A DNA stretch of 64,000 bases from the NCBI GenBank assembly GCA_002762785.1, contig PCXY01000005.1, positions 314,796 through 378,795 on the forward strand. Direction: 5' to 3'. The stretch comes from Candidatus Woesearchaeota archaeon CG10_big_fil_rev_8_21_14_0_10_45_16. Its GTDB lineage: Archaea; Nanobdellota; Nanobdellia; Woesearchaeales; GW2011-AR9. How positions within the stretch are numbered: the stretch's first letter is position 1; each line of letters opens with the position of its first letter. Of this stretch, positions 56,986 to 64,000 are shown one piece after another. Under the pieces are notes generated by a model. The model saw only the letters and a list, made by a program, of their open reading frames with translations. It ran no database searches and was not told the DNA's origin. Made by a program: the position numbers and the translations under genes.

Positions 56986-59040
56986 ATGTGTGGTATAATC
57001 GGCGTATTCAATCATAAAGATGCTGTCCAGCAGGCTGAAATGGCTTTAGCCATCCTTAAGAACAGAGGAAAGGATGGTTCTAATATCGTCACGTTGGATA
57101 AAGTGAACGTTCTGGGTCATACTCTGCATGCTGTCGTCAACCATGTCCTGCAGCCGATCAAGAAAGAAGGTATCCTGACAGCCAACTGCGAGATCTATAA
57201 TTGGGAAGAGCTGAATAAGAAGTACGGCTTTTCTGCCGAGAATGATGCCGAACTACTGTTACAGTTCTTAGACAGATCTGGTGTTGAGAAGATTGAAGAA
57301 TTAGACGGGGTCTTTGCATTCGGCTATCTTAAAGATAATATTTTGATCTTAGCAAGAGACCTTCTCGGTGTTAAACCGCTCTGGTTAGTCCACACGACAG
57401 ATGGTTTTGCCTTTGCGTCGGAGAAAAAAGCGTTAGAGAAATTGGGTCATGTTGATATTCAAGAATTAAATCCACGAAGTATCCTCTTTTACAATATTAA
57501 AGATAACAACCTGGAAGTCAAGAAAAGGAAGTTCTTTGACCATCTTCCCGAACATACGGAAAGTTATGGATCAATAAAGGAAAAGACAGAGGAACTCTTA
57601 GAAAAAGCTATCCAAAAGAGGATTCCCAACAAGAAATTCGGCCTGTTGTTCTCCGGCGGCATCGATTCCACCTTTTTGGCGAAGCATTTCAAAGACAAAG
57701 GTTATGATTTCACCTGCTATACTGCTGTGTTGGAATCGGAGACAGTTCCGTCAGACTTAGAATCAGCACAGAAAGTTGCCAAAGAACTGGGTCTTACTCT
57801 GAAGATCAAGAAAATAAAACAAGAAGATGTGCCAGCCTATCTCCAGAAGATAGTACCGTTGATCGAAGATTCTAATGTGGTGAAAGTCGGCGTGGCCTTG
57901 ACTTTTTACTTAGCTTGTGAGATGGCAAAGGAAGACGGCTGTAAAGTGATCTTCTCTGGATTAGGCAGCGAGGAGATCTTCGCCGGCTACGAACGGCATA
58001 AGAGATCAGCTAACATCAACCAGGAATGTGTTTCAGGATTGCTGAAGATGTATGAACGGGATCTCTATCGGGATGATGTGTTGACCATGGACAATAATCT
58101 GGAGTTGCGGCTGCCGTTCCTGGACAAAAAGTTGGTTGATTATTGTTTAAAGATATCTGAAAAACATAAGATCAAAGAAGATGTGACTAAATATATTCTT
58201 AGAGATATTGCCGAAGGGAAAGGTTTACCTCATGAGTTTGCCTTCCGTAAAAAGACCGCAGCCCAGTACGGCTCCAGGTTTGATAATGCTCTGGGGAAGT
58301 TAGCTCGGCAAAATAGCTTCTCTTCAAAGTCTTCCTATCTGAGAACCTTCTATCATTCACACAACTTGAAATTGGGTGTGTTATTCTCCTCAGGGAAAGA
58401 TTCCTTGTCTGCCGCTTACATCATGCAAAAACAAAATTACGGTTTGGCTTGCTTGATAACGTTAAAGTCAAAGAATCCAGATTCGTACATGTTTCAGACG
58501 GCCGGAACAGAACTGGTCGAGTTACAGGCGGAAGCGATGGGCCTGCCGTTGGTTGAAGTGGAAACCGCCGGCGAGAAAGAGTTAGAGTTGCAGGATCTCG
58601 AGAAGGCCATCAGCTTAGCGAAAGAACAGTATAAAGTTGAGGGGATAGTTTCCGGCGCCTTGTTTTCGACGTATCAGAGAGATCGGATAGAAAAAATTTG
58701 TGATAAATTAGGCCTGAAAATATTCTCTCCGTTATGGCACAAGCCGCAGGAACAGCACATGAAAGAAGTTATCGGGAATAAGTTGGAAGTAGTGATAACT
58801 GCCGTCGCCGCTGACGGTTTCGATAGATCATGGCTTGGTCGCAGAGTGGATGAAAAGATGTTGAGCGATCTGCAAAAATTGAACTTGAATGTTGCCGGTG
58901 AAGGCGGAGAGTTCGAATCGTTGGTGCTTGATTCTCCGTTGTTCCATAAAAAGATAAAGTTGGTGAAGACGCGGAAAGAGATGGATTCTGCCTGTTCCGG
59001 AAGATTAATAATCGAAGAAGCGGAGTTGATGGAGAAATGA
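56986..59040 (+). CDS. fusion of asparagine synthetase B and diphthine-ammonia ligase (Dph6)
   Basis: This 684-residue protein has three domains. Residues 1 to about 190 are a class II glutamine amidotransferase with nucleophile Cys2 (MCGIIGVFNH). About 195-445 are an asparagine-synthetase ATP-PPase with SGGIDS (223-228), FSGLGSEEIFAGYERH (323-338) and LELRLPFLDKKLVDY (372-386). About 460-684 form a second PP-loop enzyme of the Dph6 type, with SSGKDS (468-473), VSGALFSTYQRDRIE and GEGGEFESLVLDSPLF (638-653). Dph6 adds ammonia to diphthine on elongation factor 2. Fusion could channel ammonia from glutamine to either step. A TATA box (CTTTTATAAA) 25-30 bases upstream gives a leaderless start. 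It overlaps the next gene by four bases. Confidence 0.88.
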   Translation: MCGIIGVFNHKDAVQQAEMALAILKNRGKDGSNIVTLDKVNVLGHTLHAVVNHVLQPIKKEGILTANCEIYNWEELNKKYGFSAENDAELLLQFLDRSGVEKIEELDGVFAFGYLKDNILILARDLLGVKPLWLVHTTDGFAFASEKKALEKLGHVDIQELNPRSILFYNIKDNNLEVKKRKFFDHLPEHTESYGSIKEKTEELLEKAIQKRIPNKKFGLLFSGGIDSTFLAKHFKDKGYDFTCYTAVLESETVPSDLESAQKVAKELGLTLKIKKIKQEDVPAYLQKIVPLIEDSNVVKVGVALTFYLACEMAKEDGCKVIFSGLGSEEIFAGYERHKRSANINQECVSGLLKMYERDLYRDDVLTMDNNLELRLPFLDKKLVDYCLKISEKHKIKEDVTKYILRDIAEGKGLPHEFAFRKKTAAQYGSRFDNALGKLARQNSFSSKSSYLRTFYHSHNLKLGVLFSSGKDSLSAAYIMQKQNYGLACLITLKSKNPDSYMFQTAGTELVELQAEAMGLPLVEVETAGEKELELQDLEKAISLAKEQYKVEGIVSGALFSTYQRDRIEKICDKLGLKIFSPLWHKPQEQHMKEVIGNKLEVVITAVAADGFDRSWLGRRVDEKMLSDLQKLNLNVAGEGGEFESLVLDSPLFHKKIKLVKTRKEMDSACSGRLIIEEAELMEK

Positions 59041-59444
59041 CCACCGTAATGTGTTTCGGCACCTTCGACATCCTGCACTTAGGACATCTGGACTATTTCA
59101 AGCAGGCCAAAAGATATGGTGATAAGCTCATCATCGTCATCGCCAGAGATGCCGGCAAAGCAGAAAAACCGACTTTCTCGGAAGAAGAACGAAGAGAGCT
59201 GGCGCAAAGCCTGAAAATAGTCGATGAAGCGGTCTTAGGATATCCTGACGATCATCTTAAGATAATAAAAGAAAAGAGGCCTGATATCCTCTGTCTGGGT
59301 TATGATCATCCAATAAAAGAAGAAGAATTACAGCGAAAACTGGCGAAACTCGGTCTTCATCCTAAGATAGAAAGGATGAAACCTTACAAGATATCCAGCC
59401 ACAAGAGCAGTATTCTCAAAGAAGTTATCCTCCGTAAAACATAA
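59037..59444 (+). CDS. RibL-like nucleotidyltransferase (FAD synthetase type)
   Basis: This 135-residue enzyme transfers a nucleotide to a phosphorylated small molecule. The signature GTFDILHLGHLDYFKQAKRY (about 8-27) has the H-x-G-H motif, DILCLGYDH lies near 81-89, and YKISSHKSSILKE carries the second motif. Archaeal RibL proteins make FAD from FMN, and glycerol-3-phosphate cytidylyltransferases look alike, so the substrate is not certain. The ATGA overlap with the asparagine synthetase-Dph6 gene suggests one transcript. Confidence 0.85.
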   Translation: MTTVMCFGTFDILHLGHLDYFKQAKRYGDKLIIVIARDAGKAEKPTFSEEERRELAQSLKIVDEAVLGYPDDHLKIIKEKRPDILCLGYDHPIKEEELQRKLAKLGLHPKIERMKPYKISSHKSSILKEVILRKT

Positions 59445-59493
59445 AGCTTTTTAAGACAAAGCTACTCTTCGGTCTTACATTGGAGGTGTCTAT

Positions 59494-59895
59494 ATGACAA
59501 TCAAAAAATATGCAGATAAATACAAGTCAGGATTATACGTATTGTTTAGGCTTTTGGTGGGCTTGATGTTCTTCATGCACGGTTCCATGAAACTCTTCGG
59601 CTGGTTTGGCGGCTCAGCACAGCAGCTGATGAGCTTGATGGGAGTTGCCGGCGTCGTCGAAACTCTTGCAGGCCTGGGAATCTTCTTCGGCTTCTTCGGC
59701 AGGTTAAGTGCGCTCGGCGGTCTGATCACCATGATCGTAGCATTTTTCATGGTCCATTTCCCAAACGGTTGGAATCCTTTAGCTAACGGCGGAGAATTGG
59801 CTTTGGTCTATTTTGCATCGTTCCTGATCGTTCTGGTCATGGGCAATGGCGCCTGGAGCCTGGAAAAAGTCCTGTTAAATAAGGAGGTCTTTTAA
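59494..59895 (+). CDS. DoxX-family membrane protein
   Basis: This 133-residue protein has four membrane helices (LYVLFRLLVGLMFFMHGSMK, VAGVVETLAGLGIFFGFFGR, ALGGLITMIVAFFMVHFPNG, ALVYFASFLIVLVMGNGAWS). The family feature is R-L-x-x-G-x-x-F-x-x-H-G at 15-26. DoxX proteins are linked to quinone or thiosulfate chemistry and oxidative stress in other organisms, but the function here is open. A GGAGGTG ribosome site lies six bases before the ATG. It starts the redox-related group. Confidence 0.88.
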   Translation: MTIKKYADKYKSGLYVLFRLLVGLMFFMHGSMKLFGWFGGSAQQLMSLMGVAGVVETLAGLGIFFGFFGRLSALGGLITMIVAFFMVHFPNGWNPLANGGELALVYFASFLIVLVMGNGAWSLEKVLLNKEVF

Positions 59896-59914
59896 TTTTT
59901 TTTAAATTTATAAG

Positions 59915-60367
59915 ATGAAGACGACAATCATAGTATTGGCCATCTTGGCTTTGTTTGTAACAGCCTGCTCGCCGCAGGAAATTCCACAGACAGATGATCC
60001 CACTGTAGATGTACAAGACGTTGAACCGGTCATGGAAGAACCAGCAGTCTCGGAAGCGGAGGCTGCTCCCGTTGAAGAACCTTCAACATCTGCCGTCAAA
60101 GAATTTACCATGACTGCTGAGCAATGGCAGTTCTCTCCTTCAAGCGTAAAGGTCAATGAAGGTGACACCGTCAGGATAACTATCAAAAGTACTGATGTTG
60201 CCCATGGTTTTGCCTTGGCCGAATTCGGCGTATTCCAGCGTCTCGAACCGGGCGAAGAGCATACTGTCGAGTTCGTCGCAGATAAAGCAGGAACCTATAC
60301 CTATTTCTGCAACGTCCCTTGCGGTTCCGGACACAGGTCCATGAAAGGAACGCTGGTTGTGGAATGA
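59915..60367 (+). CDS. CuA-type cupredoxin lipoprotein
   Basis: This 150-residue exported protein has MKTTIIVLAILALFVTACSP as a lipoprotein signal with Cys18. A Glu/Pro-rich linker (about 20-62) tethers a cupredoxin domain (about 65-150). The metal site is VAHGFALAEF, with the first His, and FCNVPCGSGHRSMKG, giving C-x3-C-x3-H-x2-M. That is the full ligand set of the binuclear CuA centre of cytochrome oxidase subunit II, but the transmembrane hairpin of that protein is missing. It should carry electrons or copper outside the membrane. No oxidase is seen nearby. Confidence 0.88.
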   Translation: MKTTIIVLAILALFVTACSPQEIPQTDDPTVDVQDVEPVMEEPAVSEAEAAPVEEPSTSAVKEFTMTAEQWQFSPSSVKVNEGDTVRITIKSTDVAHGFALAEFGVFQRLEPGEEHTVEFVADKAGTYTYFCNVPCGSGHRSMKGTLVVE

Positions 60368-60418
60368 TCTTTCTTTTTTTTTCAAAACCTTATTAAATGT
60401 GAGGACTCTTAACATACC

Positions 60419-60832
60419 ATGAAATCAAAATCAACTAAGATATTTTCGATAGGTCTTGTCATCCTCCTGCTCTTGTTAGTAGGATGTAACTCTACAAAAT
60501 ATGATGCTTTTGCCCAATGCCTTGCAGACAGCGGCGTCAAAGAATATGGCGCTTTCTGGTGCCCTCACTGCGCTGATCAGAAAAGGATGTTCTCTGACAG
60601 CTTCCAGTATGTCAATTACGTTGAATGTTCTCTTCCTGACAGGTCGGGTCAGACCGAAGTCTGCGCAAGAGCAGGCATCCCCTCCTACCCTGTATGGGAA
60701 TTCCAGGAGGACATGGAGATCCCTTTTGATCTTGCAAATCGTAAGATGACAGGTCCGAACGGGGAGAACCGTATCTCTGGCGTCCTGCCGTTAGAAAGGC
60801 TTGCAGAGATCTCAGGGTGTTCACTACCATGA
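60419..60832 (+). CDS. thioredoxin-like lipoprotein
   Basis: This 137-residue exported protein has the signal IFSIGLVILLLLLVGCNSTK with lipid Cys22. The thioredoxin-like part has the active site AFWCPHCADQK (C47, C50) and the cis-proline loop GIPSYPVWEF. Extra cysteines (QCLADSG, VECSLPD, EVCARAG, SGCSLP) are typical of relatives that work with or are fused to VKOR-type oxidases. No VKOR gene is in the window. It probably exchanges disulfides outside the cell. Confidence 0.87.
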   Translation: MKSKSTKIFSIGLVILLLLLVGCNSTKYDAFAQCLADSGVKEYGAFWCPHCADQKRMFSDSFQYVNYVECSLPDRSGQTEVCARAGIPSYPVWEFQEDMEIPFDLANRKMTGPNGENRISGVLPLERLAEISGCSLP

Positions 60833-61302
60833 GATTTTTTATCTTCTTTTTCTTTTTATTGTTGCTTCTGCCTTTTTCGCTGGCGCATCTTGACGGCGGG
60901 GTGGACATAGAGACCGATCTTTACACTATCGACTTCGGCTATTCACCTGAGCAGCCGCTTCTCGGTTCACCTGTGTCATTGTCGTTCAGCCTTCTTGACA
61001 AAGGGTCGCAAGAATTCGTCAATCTTAACACGGTCTGGGTCAGGATCGCTGATGCCGATACTGTTTATTTCGCCGGCAACATTGAACCGACAGCAGGAAA
61101 TGCCGCTTTGAATTATGTCTTCCCCCAAACTGGAGAGTACACGCTTACGGTCCGCTTCATCAAGAACAAGGTTCTGGCCGAGCATGATTTCACATTGAAT
61201 GTAGAAGGTTTGGCTGGATCAACAGGGTCTGATCTCTTCTTACCATCATTAACTTTTATCGGCGGCCTGATCATTGGTTTTCTGGCTAGAAAGAAGAGAT
61301 AA
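60829..61302 (+). CDS. exported beta-sandwich protein with C-terminal membrane anchor
   Basis: This 157-residue protein has the signal peptide MRFFIFFFFLLLLLPFSLAH. An Ig-like domain with LGSPVSLSFSLLDKGSQEF and FPQTGEYTLTVRFIKNKV and a C-terminal helix (LFLPSLTFIGGLIIGFLARK) follow. Ig-like exported domains near cupredoxins often take part in copper handling, which is a possibility only. ATG 60829 sits in the stop of the thioredoxin gene (ATGA); GTG 60817 is the alternative. Confidence 0.75.
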   Translation: MRFFIFFFFLLLLLPFSLAHLDGGVDIETDLYTIDFGYSPEQPLLGSPVSLSFSLLDKGSQEFVNLNTVWVRIADADTVYFAGNIEPTAGNAALNYVFPQTGEYTLTVRFIKNKVLAEHDFTLNVEGLAGSTGSDLFLPSLTFIGGLIIGFLARKKR

Positions 61303-61303
61303 G

Positions 61304-61795
61304 TTAGGCTTTACAGCTCTTTGTCGTTATTTTCTTGCAAAGATAGATTATTGATACGCCTAGCAAAGTGATGCCTAACACACCTATCTCTAATCCTTTA
61401 AACGGCAGGTAACCGATTATGCTGCTTAACCCTAAAAAACCGATCAAGCCGAGAGCACAAGATGAACAACCTGGAGCGATGACGCCCATAATGATCGCGA
61501 CCATACCCGCGCCGGCCGCTTGTTTTATCTGTCTCCTGATCTGATATATAGCTAGGCTCAGAGTAATTCCAGTCAAGATCGATACTGTCGATAGGTAAAG
61601 ATAAGAAAGCAGAGGCATACTCTGGATAGAGCCTATCAGCAGAGCCCAAGTTAACTTTAGGTCGAATTCTGCCACCAGCCGATAATTGTGAAGAAGGACA
61701 TTGAATGAGTAGATAACGATGCTGAAAATGACAGCGAGTATTACATAATTCTTGTTACTAAAGACTTCCTTGAATGCATCTTTGATGAATCTCAT
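61304..61795 (-). CDS. polytopic membrane protein with CSSC motif
   Basis: This 163-residue protein has about four helices (YVILAVIFSIVIYSFNVLL, MPLLSYLYLSTVSILTGITL, AGMVAIIMGVIAPGCSSC, EIGVLGITLLGVSIIYLCKK). The P-G-C-S-S-C pair sits in or at the edge of the third helix. The gene follows the DsbA-like gene by 20 bases on the same strand, so a role in recycling DsbA disulfides is attractive but unproven. No DsbB or VKOR signature is present. The function is unknown. Confidence 0.72.
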   Translation of the reverse strand: MRFIKDAFKEVFSNKNYVILAVIFSIVIYSFNVLLHNYRLVAEFDLKLTWALLIGSIQSMPLLSYLYLSTVSILTGITLSLAIYQIRRQIKQAAGAGMVAIIMGVIAPGCSSCALGLIGFLGLSSIIGYLPFKGLEIGVLGITLLGVSIIYLCKKITTKSCKA

Positions 61796-61815
61796 AAGAA
61801 AAAGAAAGAAAAAAA

Positions 61816-62523
61816 TTAATTGAGCATCTGCTCAATCAACTGTTCAAAGACTGGGTAGGGCTGAGCGCCGCTGACCATCACGCCGTTGACAAAGAACGAT
61901 GGTGTTCCCTGGACGCCAGCTGCGGTACCGTCCATCAGGTCTTTTTGGATCTCTGCTTTCTGAGCAGGATCGTTTCGACAGGTGTTCCAGTCAGCCGTGT
62001 TCAGACCAAGCTGCTGCGCCCACTGACCGAGAGCCGATTCGCTAAGGACTGCCTGGTTGGCGAAGATCAAGTCATGGTACTCATAGTACTTGCCTTGTTC
62101 ACCGGCGCAATTTGCAGCGATAGCGGCTGGTTCAGCCATCGGATGGAAACTTAACGGGAAGTCTCTGTAGACCAGATTAACTTTGCCGGTATCGATGTAT
62201 TTGCTTCTTATCGAAGGCAGGGTTTCCTGGTGGAAGCGTCCGCAGAAAGGACATTGGTAGTCCGAAAATTCGATGATAGTAACAGTTGCATCAGGATTTC
62301 CTAAGACATAATCATCATCAGCGCTGACATCTGCGGTAGGAGCAGCTGCAGCCGGTAGATCACCAGCTACGACATTTCCCGTCGGCAAGGTGCCAGTCTC
62401 TAAGTTTGATACTTTCACAGCAACGAAGACCAGCAGCAATAGCTGGATGACAGCTCCTACTACTAAGATCGTGTGAAGTCTTTCTGGACCAGAAGATCCT
62501 TTCACGTCATTATGTTGTTCCAT
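61816..62523 (-). CDS. membrane-anchored DsbA-family thiol oxidoreductase
   Basis: This 235-residue protein has an N-terminal anchor (LHTILVVGAVIQLLLLVFVA, about 17-36) and a Thr/Ala linker. The DsbA-like domain carries EFSDYQCPFCGRFHQETLP (active site CPFC) and the cis-proline loop GVQGTPSFFVNGVMV. Two further cysteines (ANCAGE, NTCRND) may form a structural disulfide. It should introduce disulfides into exported proteins, and the Cys-rich surface proteins at 7-30 kb are obvious clients. The promoter is AATATATAAAC at about 62565-62577, and a GAGGT site precedes the ATG. Confidence 0.92.
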   Translation of the reverse strand: MEQHNDVKGSSGPERLHTILVVGAVIQLLLLVFVAVKVSNLETGTLPTGNVVAGDLPAAAAPTADVSADDDYVLGNPDATVTIIEFSDYQCPFCGRFHQETLPSIRSKYIDTGKVNLVYRDFPLSFHPMAEPAAIAANCAGEQGKYYEYHDLIFANQAVLSESALGQWAQQLGLNTADWNTCRNDPAQKAEIQKDLMDGTAAGVQGTPSFFVNGVMVSGAQPYPVFEQLIEQMLN

Positions 62524-62609
62524 GGTAATAACCTCTGTAATCTTTTTAGGGTTGAGATACGAGCTTGTTTATATATTCTTTTGGGTGAAAACGAAGAGCT
62601 TCAAAACGG

Positions 62610-62626
62610 CTGAAACCTCAAAATTT
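62610..62626 (-). repeat. 17-base inter-regional repeat, copy 2
   Basis: On the minus strand this reads AAATTTTGAGGTTTCAG, identical to 1716-1732. It lies 35-60 bases upstream of the TATA box of the DsbA-like gene, a place suited to an activator site. Confidence 0.35.
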
Positions 62627-62668
62627 GGGGGATAGAACGTTCATCTTCAGAAAAAAGCATAAAAGCCA

Positions 62669-63172
62669 CTATTCCTCGAAGCTGTAATATACTTTAAATG
62701 TCTTGCCCTCTTGTTCCCGGGCGATCAGGTCTTTCTTCTCCAGTTCGCTGAGGGTCTGGCTTAATTTGGCTTTCGACATCTTGACTCTTAATCGTAAAGT
62801 GCTCTGGGTGATCCCGCTTTGGTCACGGACGGCAACCAGTGTTTCCCGCTCAAATTCATTAAGACCTTTGATAAGGATGGCAAACTTCTCCTCGTTCAGT
62901 TTCTTGTTGGTATCTGCTTCCAAGCGTTGGATCACCGCTTTCTCTCCTTGAGAGAAAAAAATCAGGTAGAAACCAAGGGCAAAGAGGAAGCCGAAGATGC
63001 CGAAGGCCGCGTGGACGATGCTGAGAGAGTTCTCTACATCACCGCAGCCTGGATTCTGGAAGCAACCCATAGCTTCGATGTCTTTGTTGAGGATACTGAT
63101 GGCAAAGATGAACAAGCCTAGAAGGACGATGGACAGGATCAACAGCAGTACACCTATCTTTTTATTGTTCAT
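62669..63172 (-). CDS. membrane-bound winged-helix regulator
   Basis: This 167-residue protein has two N-terminal helices (IGVLLLILSIVLLGLFIFAI, AFGIFGFLFALGFYLIFFSQ) with a loop between them that contains two cysteines (MGCFQNPGCGD). After a linker, a MarR/ArsR-like winged helix covers about 105-165 (LVAVRDQSGITQSTLRLRVK, LSQTLSELEKKDLIAREQEG). The loop cysteines lie outside the membrane and could sense redox state. That fits the neighbouring DsbA, but it is inference. Confidence 0.8.
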   Translation of the reverse strand: MNNKKIGVLLLILSIVLLGLFIFAISILNKDIEAMGCFQNPGCGDVENSLSIVHAAFGIFGFLFALGFYLIFFSQGEKAVIQRLEADTNKKLNEEKFAILIKGLNEFERETLVAVRDQSGITQSTLRLRVKMSKAKLSQTLSELEKKDLIAREQEGKTFKVYYSFEE

Positions 63173-63288
63173 GTTGTTTTAGAATGGCCGTCTACTTATT
63201 AATATTTTGGAAATAAGAAAGAAAAATAGTCGATCATCATTTTCCGATTTAAGCAACATTTATATCTATCAAGAGACTCCTACCTCTC

Positions 63289-63744
63289 ATGAAAAAGTTG
63301 TTCTGGGCGCTGGTACTTGTGGTGATCTTAGTGGCTGCTTGGTATCTTATATCTCCAGCATTCCAGACCATTGAACTCGATGAGCAGCTGCCGATAGAGA
63401 CCGACGAAGCCATGCCTTCACAGCTTTCGGTCTTGTCTGAGGGTCTTTTTCAGGCTGGTGCTCACGAAGTAGAAGGTAAAGCCCTGCTGATCGAGACAGC
63501 TTCAGGGAGAGTCATCCGTCTGGAAGATTTTGATACTATCAACGGACCGGACCTGCACATCTATCTGTCGGCTGATCTGGAAAGCCAGGATTACATCGAT
63601 CTCGGTCCTATCAAAGCCACCAAAGGAAATGTAAATTATGAAGTTCCTGCTGAAGTTGATACGGCTAAATATAACAAAGTGCTGGTGTGGTGTGTTCCTT
63701 TCAAAGTGCTGTTCAGCTATGTGGAATTAGAGGAGCGATCATGA
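63289..63744 (+). CDS. DM13-domain exported protein
   Basis: This 151-residue protein has an N-terminal anchor (MKKLFWALVLVVILVAAWYL). The DM13 domain, about 50-148, contains LFQAGAHEVEGKALLIETAS, IRLEDFDTINGPDLHIYLSA and KVLVWCVPFKVLFSYVEL. DM13 domains carry one conserved Cys and are thought to take part in extracellular redox reactions. A TTTATATCTA box about 27 bases upstream gives a leaderless start. It overlaps the next gene by four bases. Confidence 0.85.
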   Translation: MKKLFWALVLVVILVAAWYLISPAFQTIELDEQLPIETDEAMPSQLSVLSEGLFQAGAHEVEGKALLIETASGRVIRLEDFDTINGPDLHIYLSADLESQDYIDLGPIKATKGNVNYEVPAEVDTAKYNKVLVWCVPFKVLFSYVELEERS

Positions 63745-64000
63745 AGATGGAATGGCTGATCTATGCATTACTGGGGATGTTGTTTTTCTCAGGGATGATC
63801 TTGTTGTTTAAGAAAATCACTTTATCGGGAGTGACTCCAGCTACGTTGATGCTGTTTGTCGCTATCTTCTTGACAGTTTTCTATACATTGCATGTTGTTT
63901 TGACTAGATCGGCGGCCAAAGTTAATGGTTCTGTCTTGGTTCTTATCATTATAGCTGCCTTTTTGAGCTACCTAGCCAACCTGTTCTATACCAAGTCGAT
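63741..64000 (+). CDS. EamA/DMT-type small membrane transporter (partial)
   Basis: The first 86 residues are visible (MKMEWLIYALLGMLFFSGMI). Three hydrophobic helices occur in the order and spacing of EamA-like transporters (LMLFVAIFLTVFYTLHVVL, GSVLVLIIIAAFLSYLANLF). The start lies in the stop of the DM13 gene (ATGA). The gene continues beyond the window, so the family and substrate remain open. Confidence 0.6.
   Translation, partial: MKMEWLIYALLGMLFFSGMILLFKKITLSGVTPATLMLFVAIFLTVFYTLHVVLTRSAAKVNGSVLVLIIIAAFLSYLANLFYTKS

Noticed and set aside
1-64000. CRISPR arrays, insertion sequences, rRNA genes, inteins
   Set aside because: I looked for regularly spaced repeats, transposase motifs, rRNA cores, and insertions within RadA, MCM and DP2, and saw none.

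Overview
The window is chromosomal DNA of an archaeon. It carries RadA, RPA, MCM, Orc1/Cdc6, both subunits of the archaeal D-family DNA polymerase, TBP, TFE, Rpo12, aIF2-beta, prefoldin beta, RNase P protein Rpp30 and an intron-containing tRNA gene. Many small exported proteins start with an M-(N/D)-K-(K/R)-G motif followed by one hydrophobic helix, and many genes have a TATA box about 25 bases before the start codon. Together this suggests a DPANN archaeon, perhaps Woesearchaeota-like. That placement is inferred from gene content and not proven.

Region 1-6985 is a mixed housekeeping stretch: a partial TRAM-domain protein, radA, several unrecognised small genes, a YdeI-like protein, a lipoprotein with a glycosidase-like domain, a 47-residue membrane protein, a SET-domain methyltransferase, a DUF457 membrane protein and RPA.

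Region 7046-30702 is the striking part. About 24 kb lie on the minus strand with tight spacing: sixteen small one-helix pilin-like proteins, a 2039-residue Cys-rich surface protein, a 309-residue relative of it, an 851-residue pilin-like protein and a 1584-residue exported Cys-rich protein. No secretion ATPase or TadC-like platform protein is in view. The best reading is an uncharacterised cell-surface apparatus.

Region 30762-34279 holds Rpp30 and a sulfur-transfer operon (ubiquitin-like carrier, NcsA/TtuA thiolase, E1-like activator), converging on a ThiI homologue that has lost its PP-loop. Region 34280-46129 is a replication and transcription island: TBP, MCM, an RPA-like OB-fold protein, SpoIIM, then a 0.8-kb gap with two inverted ORB-like sites around an A/T-rich core (probable origin), followed by Orc1/Cdc6, PolD small and PolD large subunits. 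A third ORB-like site precedes TBP.

Region 46219-57000 encodes information-processing and house-cleaning proteins: aIF2-beta, a TFE with a long basic tail, Hjc, RNase Z, a eukaryote-like TyrRS, peptidases, tRNA-Pro with two apparent introns, eL43, Rpo12, prefoldin, UPF0147, MscS and a DRG GTPase. A candidate structured RNA sits at 50071-50208. Region 56986-64000 begins with a three-domain fusion of asparagine synthetase B to diphthine-ammonia ligase (Dph6). It ends with an extracytoplasmic redox group: DoxX, a CuA-type cupredoxin, a thioredoxin-like lipoprotein, DsbA with a CSSC membrane protein, and DM13.
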